A DNA stretch of 33,920 nt, taken from Clostridia bacterium. GTDB taxonomy: Bacteria > Bacillota > Clostridia > Christensenellales > Aristaeellaceae. Position numbers and translations under genes: made by a program. Of this stretch, positions 25,536 to 32,581 are shown piece by piece (the stretch's first letter is position 1; every line of letters starts with the position of its first letter). Location: NCBI GenBank assembly GCA_017469265.1, contig JAFUGS010000050.1:1-33920 (forward strand). Direction: 5' to 3'. The notes beneath the pieces are model-generated. The model made no database searches. It saw nothing but the letters and a program-made list of their open reading frames with translations, and was not told the DNA's origin.

Positions 25536-26837
25536 TTACGCTTCTATGGTCTCCGCCTCGTCCTTTGCTTCCTCACGCCGGACCATTTCATCCGCGATGG
25601 CCTGCAATATTTCGCTCCGGGTGGCTTCGTCCACCTGTCCCTTTTCGATCAGGCTGATGCGGCTCTGGGGGAAGCCCACCAGGTCTCCCACCTGCTTCTG
25701 GCTCAGTCCGGCGTTTTCCCGGGCTTCGCGGATCTCCCGCCCAAGCAGCACCTGAGTCGTCTTTTTGACCCGGCGCCCCAGGCCGCCGCTGTGCCGCGGC
25801 GCGCCGTGAATCCGGCGGATAATTTCCTCTGCCCGTTTTTCCGTCACGTTTCCCAGCTCCATCCGGCCCACAGCGCTCTCCGGAACCCGCAGAATCACTC
25901 CCAGCTCCTTCTGGGTCATGCCGGCGTTTTTCCGTTCCTCACGGATCCGGAGCCCCGCCTCCTTGCTGAAGGTTTCCTCATTCTCCGGCAGTTTGACGGT
26001 TTTCTGCATCATCGCGATCATTTCCTTCGCCCGGCTGACGGATATATGTCCACATTCCATGGCTGCCAGCGTCCCGGGCGCAACCCCTGCCAGCTCCGCC
26101 GCCTCCTTCAGCTTCAGGCCGGCATTCTTCCGGGCCTCCCGCACCTGCAGCCCCCAGTCCTTCCCGGTCATCTGGGGCCGCATCAGGCGGATCAGGGCCT
26201 CCGCCTTCTCCGGCTTGATGTATCCGCTCTCAATCTGGGCGATGCGGCTGACGGATACGCCGGCCATCTGCGCCAGCTCGTCCCGGCTGACACCCGCTTC
26301 CTTCCTGGCTTCCTTGACCCGGAGCCCGGCTTCCCGGTTTGGCGCGTATCTCGTCGAGGCGGATTCCTCCGTCTCACCTTCCCCGCGGCGCCGTCTGCCT
26401 TCCTTTTCCGGTTTCAGGATACAGATTCCCTTGTTCCGGCCGTCACCGTACATCAGCCACTTCCGGTTCATGCCCACGGTTTTTTCGATCTTGACGCCCA
26501 GGGCCCGGGTAATCTTTCCGCTTCTTTCCAGCTCCGTCAACTGCGCGGGCTCCATCTCCAGCGCGGCAGCCATCCGCTCCAGGGACAGCCCCTGGCTGGC
26601 CCGCCATTCCTCCGCCCGCTCCCGGACGGTATTCTGCACATAGCTGTCCAGAAACGGGTCTATATCCGGATCCGTCATAATGGCAGGATTAATCGGAAAT
26701 GCCGCGATGAAAGGCTGAAGCAGATAGGTGGATCCTGTCTCCTCGCTGTCCAGCACATCTTGCTTAGGTACGCCAAGCTCTTCAGCGACCTGCGCTACGG
26801 TCAGCCCCATTACTTCCCGCAGATCTGTTAAATTCAT
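25536..26837 (-). CDS. Regulator with six XRE-type helix-turn-helix units
   Basis: A 433-residue soluble protein made almost only of helix-turn-helix units. Units 3 to 6 are clear: about 169-220 (AGLRVKEARKEAGVSRDELA), 227-277 (WGLQVREARKNAGLKLKEAA), 293-343 (AGLRIREERKNAGMTQKELG) and 364-416 (LGREIREARENAGLSQKQVG), each followed by a recognition helix and an IExG-like end. Unit 1 (1-46, MNLTDLREVMGLTVAQVAEE) and unit 2 (70-130, ERAEEWRASQGLSLERMAAA) are more divergent. A basic linker (about 138-165) separates units 2 and 3. There is no ligand, peptidase or membrane domain. The ATG at 26837 has AAAGGA seven bases upstream. I know of no characterised regulator of this make-up; DNA binding at several adjacent sites is inferred. 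Confidence 0.9.
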   Translation of the reverse strand: MNLTDLREVMGLTVAQVAEELGVPKQDVLDSEETGSTYLLQPFIAAFPINPAIMTDPDIDPFLDSYVQNTVRERAEEWRASQGLSLERMAAALEMEPAQLTELERSGKITRALGVKIEKTVGMNRKWLMYGDGRNKGICILKPEKEGRRRRGEGETEESASTRYAPNREAGLRVKEARKEAGVSRDELAQMAGVSVSRIAQIESGYIKPEKAEALIRLMRPQMTGKDWGLQVREARKNAGLKLKEAAELAGVAPGTLAAMECGHISVSRAKEMIAMMQKTVKLPENEETFSKEAGLRIREERKNAGMTQKELGVILRVPESAVGRMELGNVTEKRAEEIIRRIHGAPRHSGGLGRRVKKTTQVLLGREIREARENAGLSQKQVGDLVGFPQSRISLIEKGQVDEATRSEILQAIADEMVRREEAKDEAETIEA

Positions 26838-26949
26838 TTTATTTCCTTTCATCAAAACAATGATCGGTATGGATAAAGGCGCCCCTCGATTATGAAAGAA
26901 AAATACATAATCCCCCAGACGTCGAAATACGGTCCGCTCAACCATTTCT

Positions 26950-26979
26950 ATTATACACAGGTATTCGCCGTCTTGACAA
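26950..26979 (-). promoter_or_regulatory. Promoter of the six-HTH regulator
   Basis: Minus strand TTGTCA (26979-26974), 18-base spacer, TATAAT (26955-26950), leaving a leader of about 105 bases before the ATG. Its -35 box lies on the same bases as that of the divergent tadA promoter. Confidence 0.7.
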
Positions 26980-27001
26980 GTCTTTTTTCCAAGTATATAT
27001 T
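26973..27001 (+). promoter_or_regulatory. tadA promoter
   Basis: TTGACA (26973-26978), 17-base spacer, TATATT (26996-27001), about 50 bases before the tadA ATG. Confidence 0.8.
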
Positions 27002-27053
27002 TGAAGTTGTTTTCATTGGATTACGCATTTCTTGCGTTCAGGAGGCCGGAAGC

Positions 27054-27530
27054 ATGACAGGAATGGCCGTGGCGCTGCGGGAAGCGGAAAAGGCCCTCGC
27101 GGAGGGTGAGGTGCCCGTTGGCGCCGCGCTGATGCGGGGTCAGGAGCTGCTCTGGGCGGATCATAACCGCCGGGAACAGCTGCATGATCCCACCGCTCAC
27201 GCGGAGATGCTCTGTCTTCGGCACGGGGCCGAAAAAGCAGGAAACTGGCGCCTGGCGGACTGCACCCTGTATGTCACTCTGGAGCCCTGCCCCATGTGTG
27301 CGGGTGCCCTGGTCATGAGCCGCGTCGGCAAGGTCGTTTACGGGGCGTCCGATCCTGAGAAAGGCTGCTGCGGCAGCGTATACGACTTCCCGGGGGATCC
27401 CGCCCTTTCCGCAGGTACCCGCTGGCAGGCCGGCGAGTGCGCTTCCGCCTGCGGACAGCTGCTCTCCTCCTTCTTCCGCGCCACCCGCGAAACCAGGGCC
27501 GGTGTCCCGGCCGGAAAGGAAACAGAATGA
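27054..27530 (+). CDS. tadA: tRNA-specific adenosine deaminase
   Basis: Deaminates adenosine 34 to inosine in the anticodon of tRNA-Arg, allowing reading of CGU, CGC and CGA. The zinc site is complete: DPTAHAEMLCLRHGAEKAGN (His and catalytic Glu) and YVTLEPCPMCAGALVMSRVG (two Cys). The segment VVYGASDPEKGCCGSVYDF is typical of TadA. At 158 residues it is full length. The ATG at 27054 has AGGAGG eight bases upstream; the upstream in-frame extension passes through the promoter. Its stop overlaps the start of the next gene (ATGA). Confidence 0.95.
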   Translation: MTGMAVALREAEKALAEGEVPVGAALMRGQELLWADHNRREQLHDPTAHAEMLCLRHGAEKAGNWRLADCTLYVTLEPCPMCAGALVMSRVGKVVYGASDPEKGCCGSVYDFPGDPALSAGTRWQAGECASACGQLLSSFFRATRETRAGVPAGKETE

Positions 27531-28417
27531 AAAAGGCATTATCCCTGCTGGCGGCGGTTCTCGCAGCCCTGCAGCTTGGCGGCATACCTTCCGCCCGGGC
27601 GGAATCCCTGTCCCTCTTCGTCTTTAATGTGGGCAAGGCGGACTGTCTTCTTCTGCGCAGCGGTGAAACCGCCTACCTGATCGACACCGGCCGAGGCCGT
27701 ACCTTTGATCTGGTGGAAAAGGGCCTGGCGGACCTGGGCGTCACCCATCTGGACGGTGTGCTGATCACCCATACGGATTCCGACCATGTGGGTGGCCTGA
27801 AAAAACTGCTGAAATCGGACATCACGGTGGATCGGGTTTATGCTTCCGCCTTCTACCTTCCGGAAAAGGACGATGAAAAAAACCCGGTCCTGAAAGCGGC
27901 TGACAAGCAGGAAATCTCCGTCCGGTTTCTCCAGGGCGGTGACTCGCTGCCTCTCTCCGGCGGCTCCCTGGAGGTGCTGGGGCCCCTGCGTGCCGCGGCG
28001 GATAAGGAGGATAGCAATTCTCTGGTGCTTCTGGCCCGGACGGCCAGCGGCTCCATGCTGCTGGCCGGGGATATGGAGTTCCCGGAGGAGTCGGACCTGC
28101 TCACCGCCGGCGTGCTGACCCGGGCGGACGTGCTGAAGGTGGGCAACCACGGGGATGATGACGCCACCAGCGAAGCCCTGCTCAGCGCGGTGCAACCGCA
28201 GGTCGCCATTATTTCCACCAGCACCGAGGAGAAGTCCAGCACCCCCGCGGCGCGGGTGCTCCGTCTGCTGGAGAAATGGCAGATTCCGGTTTTCCAGACC
28301 CAGGAAACCGAATCCGGTGTACTGGTGATCCTGCAGGACGGAACCGGCCGGGTCTACGCGTCCCCGTCGGCGGAAAGCGGGGATCCCCTGTATACCTTTT
28401 CCCTCTCCGCGCAGTAA
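27527..28417 (+). CDS. Secreted metallo-beta-lactamase-fold hydrolase, ComEC C-terminal-like
   Basis: A signal peptide (MKKALSLLAAVLAALQLGGI, cleavage near ARAES) leads to a metallo-beta-lactamase fold: LFVFNVGKADCLLLRSG, YLIDTG, the metal motif THTDSDHVGGLKKLL (His82, Asp84, Asp86, His87; the HxDxDH form of ComEC), SNSLVLLARTASGSMLLAGD and KVGNHGDDDATSEALL. It resembles the extracellular C-terminal domain of the DNA-uptake protein ComEC but lacks its channel domain, so it is a stand-alone secreted enzyme, perhaps a nuclease or phosphodiesterase. The substrate is unknown. It is translationally coupled to tadA, with no obvious functional link. Confidence 0.88.
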   Translation: MKKALSLLAAVLAALQLGGIPSARAESLSLFVFNVGKADCLLLRSGETAYLIDTGRGRTFDLVEKGLADLGVTHLDGVLITHTDSDHVGGLKKLLKSDITVDRVYASAFYLPEKDDEKNPVLKAADKQEISVRFLQGGDSLPLSGGSLEVLGPLRAAADKEDSNSLVLLARTASGSMLLAGDMEFPEESDLLTAGVLTRADVLKVGNHGDDDATSEALLSAVQPQVAIISTSTEEKSSTPAARVLRLLEKWQIPVFQTQETESGVLVILQDGTGRVYASPSAESGDPLYTFSLSAQ

Positions 28418-28443
28418 AAAAGCCCTTCCGATCTCGGAAGAGC
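28416..28443 (-). terminator. Intrinsic terminator of rnpB
   Basis: On the minus strand a nine-pair stem, GCTCTTCCG (28443-28435) with CGGAAGGGC (28430-28422), encloses loop AGAT and is followed by TTTTTT (28421-28416). It overlaps the stop codon of the convergent hydrolase gene. Confidence 0.9.
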
Positions 28444-28452
28444 ACAGGCACA

Positions 28453-28806
28453 AAGCCGCGCGAGCGTGACCATAAGCCGGGTTCTGTATTGGGCGGTCAT
28501 CTATCCAGGCCATCCGTCACCGGATGGCTCCAGCGATCCCGGGGGACTGCGGCGAGCAGCCGTCTGGCCCCCTGCATCTTGCACCGGGTGGGGTTTACAG
28601 CGCGGGAAAGTTACCAGTCCCGCGGGTGAGCTCTTACCTCGCCTTTCCATCCTTACCTGGCTCCGTGAAGGAAGCCTGGCGGTTTCTTTCTGTTGCACTC
28701 TCCCTGGAGTCGCCTCCGCCGGCCGTTAGCCGGCACCCTTGCTCTGTGGTGCCCGGACTTTCCTCATGGCTCGCGCCACGCAACCGCCTGTTCACCTCGC
28801 GCGTCC
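28453..28806 (-). ncRNA. rnpB: RNase P RNA, class A
   Basis: Catalytic RNA that matures the 5' ends of tRNAs. The minus strand shows GAGGAAAGTCC (28765-28755), part of the conserved core, and ACAGAA (28487-28482) near the 3' end. The 5' segment CGCGCGAG-GTGA pairs with 3' TCAC-CTCGCGCG to form helix P1. The domain layout is class A rather than the Bacillus class B. It has a consensus promoter and terminator. Ends are good to a few bases. Confidence 0.95.
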
Positions 28807-28809
28807 CGT

Positions 28810-28838
28810 ATTTTATCCCGAAGAAAGGGGTTTGTCAA
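28810..28838 (-). promoter_or_regulatory. rnpB promoter
   Basis: Minus strand TTGACA (28838-28833), 17-base spacer, TAAAAT (28815-28810). The -35 box abuts the start codon of the divergent TraX-family gene and shares its first base. Confidence 0.92.
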
Positions 28839-29644
28839 TGATGGATGCTCCCGCAGCCGCTGTTTCTCCCCGCGCTCTTTCTCCCGCCGGCAATCATGCC
28901 ACGGCGACCCTGAAGCTGATTGCCCTCTTTTTTATGCTGATTGATCATCTCGGCGCCGTGGTTTTTCCTTCCCTGCGGGAGATGCGCATTCTGGGGCGTA
29001 TCGCCTTCCCCATTTACTGCTGGTGTCTGGTGGTCGGGTTTCATTACACCCGTTCTGTCCCGAAGTATCTCCTGCGCATCCTGCTGACCGGCGTGCTGGT
29101 TCAGCCTCTCTACGCCATCGTGATGAATCATCAGACGGCGGATAAAAACCTGCTTCTTTCCTTTTATCTGGCGAAACCAAACATTTTTCTCACCCTGTTC
29201 CTCGGTCTGCTGACCATTTGGGCCGTCCGGGAGCGGAAATATGGCAGCCACCTCTGGGGCCCTGTGATCACCATTGCCCTGGCCACCCTCCTGCGGGTGG
29301 ATTACGGCTGGCGCGGCGTGCTGTTCATCCTGCTGCTTTACGCCTGCAGGTCCTCCCGCCCAGCCATTGCCGCCATGATGGTCGCTTATTTCCTTTTCTG
29401 GGGCACCGGCTACAGCGTGACAACGAGCCTCTTCGGTGTACCGCTGAATCTGAAGCAGCTGCCCGACTGGCTTTCCCAGCCTCTGAGCGCCTTCCTGCGC
29501 ATGGAAACCTATGGGCTCATGGCCCTGCCCTTTATTCTGATTCCCTTCCGCCGCAACGCGCGCATGCCTCTCTGGCTCAGCTACGGCATCTACCCGGCAC
29601 ATCTGCTGCTGGTCTGGCTGGCCAAGGCGCTGATCCTGCGCTGA
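28838..29644 (+). CDS. TraX-family membrane protein
   Basis: A polytopic membrane protein (268 aa, about eight hydrophobic segments) of the TraX family, named for the F-plasmid pilin N-acetylase. Family traits are LKLIALFFMLIDHLGAVVFP, ILGRIAFPIYCWCLVVGFHY and MALPFILIPFRRNARMPLWL near the end. Chromosomal TraX-like genes are common in clostridia and need not relate to conjugation; acyl transfer to a surface component is a reasonable guess. The start is ATG 28838 or 28841, behind AAAGGGG. The frame stays open upstream through rnpB, but that part is not used. It has no clear promoter of its own upstream, because the region is occupied by rnpB. Confidence 0.88.
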   Translation: MMDAPAAAVSPRALSPAGNHATATLKLIALFFMLIDHLGAVVFPSLREMRILGRIAFPIYCWCLVVGFHYTRSVPKYLLRILLTGVLVQPLYAIVMNHQTADKNLLLSFYLAKPNIFLTLFLGLLTIWAVRERKYGSHLWGPVITIALATLLRVDYGWRGVLFILLLYACRSSRPAIAAMMVAYFLFWGTGYSVTTSLFGVPLNLKQLPDWLSQPLSAFLRMETYGLMALPFILIPFRRNARMPLWLSYGIYPAHLLLVWLAKALILR

Positions 29645-29665
29645 CCGTATCCCGCCGGAAGCATG

Positions 29666-29700
29666 AACCTGGTCCATCCCTTCATGGATCAGGTTTTTCT
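29666..29700 (+). terminator. Intrinsic terminator after the TraX-family gene
   Basis: A 12-pair stem, AACCTGGTCCAT (29666-29677) with ATGGATCAGGTT (29684-29695, one G-U), is followed by a T run. Its right arm contains the last codons and stop of the convergent tcdA. Confidence 0.88.
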
Positions 29701-30509
29701 TCGCGTGCTTTTGTTCCCGCTTCCCACGGAGCTTCCCCGCTGGCTTCGTCCGGGATTTCTCGGATCAGATCCCGGATGATCTCTCCCGCCATGATCAGCC
29801 CAGCCACGGAGGGCACAAAGGCCGCGCTGCCGGGGATGGCCCGGCGCTGAGTGCATTTTCGCTGTGTTCCGGGTGGGCACACGCAGTGCTGTCGGCAGGA
29901 GATTTCCGGATCGTCCAGCGGGGTCAGGGGCTCTTCCTCGCTGTAGACCACCTTGAGTTTTCTGATGCCCCGTTTTTTCAGTTCCCGTCGCATCACCCGG
30001 GCCAGCGGACACACCCTGGTCTCGTAAATATCCGCCACCCGGAAGCGGGTCGGATCCAGCTTATTTCCCGCCCCCATGCAGCTGATGACCGGGATGCCTT
30101 TTTCCTCCGCCCTCTGAATCAGCGCCAGCTTCGCCGCCACCGTGTCCACCGCGTCCACCACATAGTCGTATTCCGAGAAGGGAAAACTCTCCACGTTCTC
30201 CGGCAGCACGAAGCAGGCATGGGTTTCCACCTTTGCCTCCGGGTTGATGGAAAGAATCCGTTCCCGCATCACGTCAACCTTCTTCCGGCCGATGGTTTCC
30301 CGGGTCGCGATGATCTGCCGGTTCAGGTTGGTGAGACAGACCCTGTCGTCATCGATCAGATCCATGGCTCCGATGCCGCTCCGGGCCAGGGCCTCGCAGA
30401 CATAACCACCCACGCCACCGATGCCGAAAACCGCCACCCGGGCATCTCTCAGTTTTTCCATGCCCTCCGCGCCGATCAGCAGCTGCGTCCGGGAAAAAGC
30501 ATTCTGCAT
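29682..30509 (-). CDS. tcdA: tRNA threonylcarbamoyladenosine dehydratase
   Basis: ATP-dependent enzyme that cyclises t6A37 of tRNA to ct6A. It belongs to the ThiF/MoeB/E1 family: VAVFGIGGVGGYVCEALARS (GxGxxG at 29-34), DLIDDDRVCLTNLNRQIIAT (adenylation site), DYVVDAVDTVAAKLALI and GAGNKLDPTRFRVADIYET. The C-terminus keeps CVCPPGTQRKC and PGSAAFVPSVAGLIMAG. The 275-residue length and the family blocks point to TcdA (CsdL/YgdL) rather than MoeB or ThiF. The ATG at 30509 has AAAGGAG upstream. It is divergent from the thioesterase gene. Confidence 0.94.
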   Translation of the reverse strand: MQNAFSRTQLLIGAEGMEKLRDARVAVFGIGGVGGYVCEALARSGIGAMDLIDDDRVCLTNLNRQIIATRETIGRKKVDVMRERILSINPEAKVETHACFVLPENVESFPFSEYDYVVDAVDTVAAKLALIQRAEEKGIPVISCMGAGNKLDPTRFRVADIYETRVCPLARVMRRELKKRGIRKLKVVYSEEEPLTPLDDPEISCRQHCVCPPGTQRKCTQRRAIPGSAAFVPSVAGLIMAGEIIRDLIREIPDEASGEAPWEAGTKAREEKPDP

Positions 30510-30598
30510 CCGTCTTTGCTCCTTTTATCGAAATCCATTTTCTTTTGCCCGCTCCTGTGGTATCATAAAGCGAATTTTTCCCTCATGGAGGTATTTTC

Positions 30599-31330
30599 AT
30601 GAAGTCCCTTTCCCATACCTTTACCCTGCGCGTCAGCGAATGTGACGCTTCCAACACCTGGCGTCCCGGCGCCATCCTGACGGAACTGCAGGAGACCGCC
30701 GGACATCATTCGGCCATGATCGGCTGCGGCCGCGAGGAACTGCTGCGGATCCGCGCCGCTTGGGTCGTGGTCCGGATGCATCTGGAGATGTTCCGCTACC
30801 CCGTCTCCGGAGAGAAAATCACCATTCAGACTTTTCATCGGCCCACCCGGCACCGCTTTTTCCCTCGCTTTTTTGCCATCACGGATGAAGCCGGCCAGGC
30901 CATCGGTCAGGCTTCCAGCCTTTGGCTGCTGATGGATCTGGATACCCGTCAGAGCCTGTCGGCGGACCGGCTGCCGACTCCGCTGCCGGACAACAGCGAC
31001 ATGCCGGAGCCCCTGCCCCTGCCCGGAAACGTTTCCCCTGTCGGGGGATCTGAGCAGTGTCTGCCCTGCCTCCCCCTGTACACGGATCTGGACCCGAACG
31101 GCCATGTAAACAACACCAAGTACGCGGACTGGCTTTGCAACACCCTTGGGATCGAAACCATGTCCGCCTTTCAGCTGCGCTCCCTGCTGATTCATTTCAA
31201 CACGGAGGTGCGCCCCGGGCAGCAGCTCAGTCTGCTTCTTCGCCGGGAGGAAGACTGCGTCCAGCTGCTGGGCATGCACGAGGACAAAGCCGCCTTCGAA
31301 ATTGGCGCCCTGCTGCAGCCCCGACCCTGA
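30599..31330 (+). CDS. Acyl-ACP thioesterase
   Basis: Releases fatty acids from acyl carrier protein. The 243-residue protein is a double hot-dog of the FatA/FatB-like family (acyl-ACP thioesterase): HTFTLRVSECDASNTWRPGA, then LQETAGHHSAMIGCGREELL, AWVVVRMHLEMFRYPVSGEK and, in the second half, YTDLDPNGHVNNTKYADWLC, which contains the Asn-His pair expected in the active site. The ATG at 30599 follows ATGGAGG. Bacterial copies of this mainly plant family are frequent in gut Firmicutes; roles proposed include free fatty acid release, but the use here is not known. Confidence 0.92.
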   Translation: MKSLSHTFTLRVSECDASNTWRPGAILTELQETAGHHSAMIGCGREELLRIRAAWVVVRMHLEMFRYPVSGEKITIQTFHRPTRHRFFPRFFAITDEAGQAIGQASSLWLLMDLDTRQSLSADRLPTPLPDNSDMPEPLPLPGNVSPVGGSEQCLPCLPLYTDLDPNGHVNNTKYADWLCNTLGIETMSAFQLRSLLIHFNTEVRPGQQLSLLLRREEDCVQLLGMHEDKAAFEIGALLQPRP

Positions 31331-31370
31331 CCCGCGGATTCTCGATATGCCGGAAGGTGCGCGCAGTTCA

Positions 31371-31400
31371 AAAAACGGACCGTATCAGCGGTCCGCTTTT
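31371..31400. terminator. Bidirectional terminator between thioesterase gene and metA
   Basis: Stem CGGACCG (31376-31382) with CGGTCCG (31389-31395), flanked by AAAAAA on the left and CTTTTT on the right. The metA stop codon lies in the loop (31385-31387). Confidence 0.88.
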
Positions 31401-32329
31401 TCTTTTTCCGCCGCGTTCAGCGCCGACAGGTCGTAGGGCGTGGTCTGATAGACCAGGTAGTTCAGCCAGTTGGCGTACAGCAAATGGGCATGCCCCCGCC
31501 AGGTCACCTGCGGCGGCTTCGTGTCATCGTCCCCGGGATAATAGTTTTTCGGCACCGCGATGGGCAGACCGGCCGCTTTGTCCCGCCGGTATTCTCTTTC
31601 CAGCGTCCATGGATCGTACTCGCTGTGCCCGGTGATAAACACCTTTTTCCCGTTCTCTGTCGCCATGGCGTAGATGCCCGCCTCTTCGGAGCTGGCCAGA
31701 ATCTTCAGCTCGGGATGCTTCTCCACCTCAGCCCGGTCAATGGTGGTATGTCTGGAATGCGGCACCATGAAGACATCATCAAACCCACGCAGCAGGATGT
31801 AGTGCTCCCGTTCCGCCCGGTGCGGAAACACGCCGAAAAGCTTCTCTGCCAGGGGCTTCTTGGGAATTCCAAAATGGTAGTACAGCGCCGCCTGCGCCGC
31901 CCAGCAGATGTGGAACGTGGAGTGTACATGCTGCTTGGACCATTCCATGATCTCGCACAGCTCCTCCCAGTACTCCACCTCTTCAAAGGGCAGCTGTTCC
32001 ACCGGCGCGCCGGTGATGATCATGCCGTCGAAGTTCCGGTTCCGGATGGCATCGAAGGTCTGGTAAAAGGATTCAAGATGCTCCCGGCTCGTGTTCCGGG
32101 ATTCATGGCTGGCCATGGCAATCAGCTGCGCCTCCACCTGCAGTGGGGTATTCCCCAACAGCCTGAGCAGCTGCGTCTCCGTATCCACCTTGGTAGGCAT
32201 CAGGTTCACAATAGCGATCTGCAGCGGCCGGATATCCTGGGTCAGCGCCCGGGTTTCCGTCATGACGAAAATGTTTTCCTCCGTCAGGGTTTTATAGGCC
32301 GGCAGCTCGTTTGGCAGCTTAATGGGCAT
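31385..32329 (-). CDS. metA: Homoserine O-acetyltransferase, MetA family
   Basis: Acylates homoserine in methionine synthesis. The 314-residue product opens [20 protein letters not shown] and has [40 protein letters not shown], the nucleophile Cys142 in [17 protein letters not shown] and the [14 protein letters not shown] block. Residue 111 is Glu (in GAPVEQL). Published work on this family showed that Glu111 favours acetyl-CoA and Gly111 succinyl-CoA, so this should be an acetyltransferase despite the MetA fold. The start ATG follows GGGGGATAAGGA. A promoter is present at 32361-32389; I see no S-box or T-box leader. No other methionine gene is adjacent. Confidence 0.95.
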   Translation of the reverse strand: MPIKLPNELPAYKTLTEENIFVMTETRALTQDIRPLQIAIVNLMPTKVDTETQLLRLLGNTPLQVEAQLIAMASHESRNTSREHLESFYQTFDAIRNRNFDGMIITGAPVEQLPFEEVEYWEELCEIMEWSKQHVHSTFHICWAAQAALYYHFGIPKKPLAEKLFGVFPHRAEREHYILLRGFDDVFMVPHSRHTTIDRAEVEKHPELKILASSEEAGIYAMATENGKKVFITGHSEYDPWTLEREYRRDKAAGLPIAVPKNYYPGDDDTKPPQVTWRGHAHLLYANWLNYLVYQTTPYDLSALNAAEKEKADR

Positions 32330-32360
32330 TCCTTATCCCCCTTTCCTGCGCATGACAGAT

Positions 32361-32389
32361 ATTCTACCAAAGGGGTAGGATTTCGGCAA
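32361..32389 (-). promoter_or_regulatory. metA promoter with internal inverted repeat
   Basis: Minus strand TTGCCG (32389-32384), 17-base spacer, TAGAAT (32366-32361). An inverted repeat, CTACC (32364-32368) and GGTAG (32374-32378), overlaps the -10 box and could be an operator. Confidence 0.6.
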
Positions 32390-32511
32390 CCTTTTTCCTG
32401 TTTTTCTTTTGGGCTCTTTTCGGTCATTCTTTCGCCGCGGTATTTCCGGTTTTCTTGCTCCGGCTCCCTGCGCCGACCGAATGCGTCTCTCCTTTTCTTC
32501 CGCGGAAGGGA

Positions 32512-32540
32512 TTGTCTTTTCACCGGAAATGGCATACAAT
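32512..32540 (+). promoter_or_regulatory. Promoter of the YitT-family gene
   Basis: TTGTCT (32512-32517), 17-base spacer, TACAAT (32535-32540), about 42 bases before the ATG. Confidence 0.75.
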
Positions 32541-32581
32541 GCACCAGTATCCCTTTGAGAATCATCGTTGGAGGCGCGAAA

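Noticed and set aside
28422-28450. Sequence resembling an Illumina adapter junction (TGTGCTCTTCCGA then GATCGGAAG on the minus strand)
   Set aside because: It forms a perfect nine-pair stem followed by six T exactly at the end of rnpB, as expected for its terminator, and both flanks are continuous genes. Read mapping across the site would settle it.
32330-32520. Possible SAM or T-box riboswitch upstream of metA
   Set aside because: The leader between promoter and start codon is only about 30 bases, and no conserved riboswitch core is visible.
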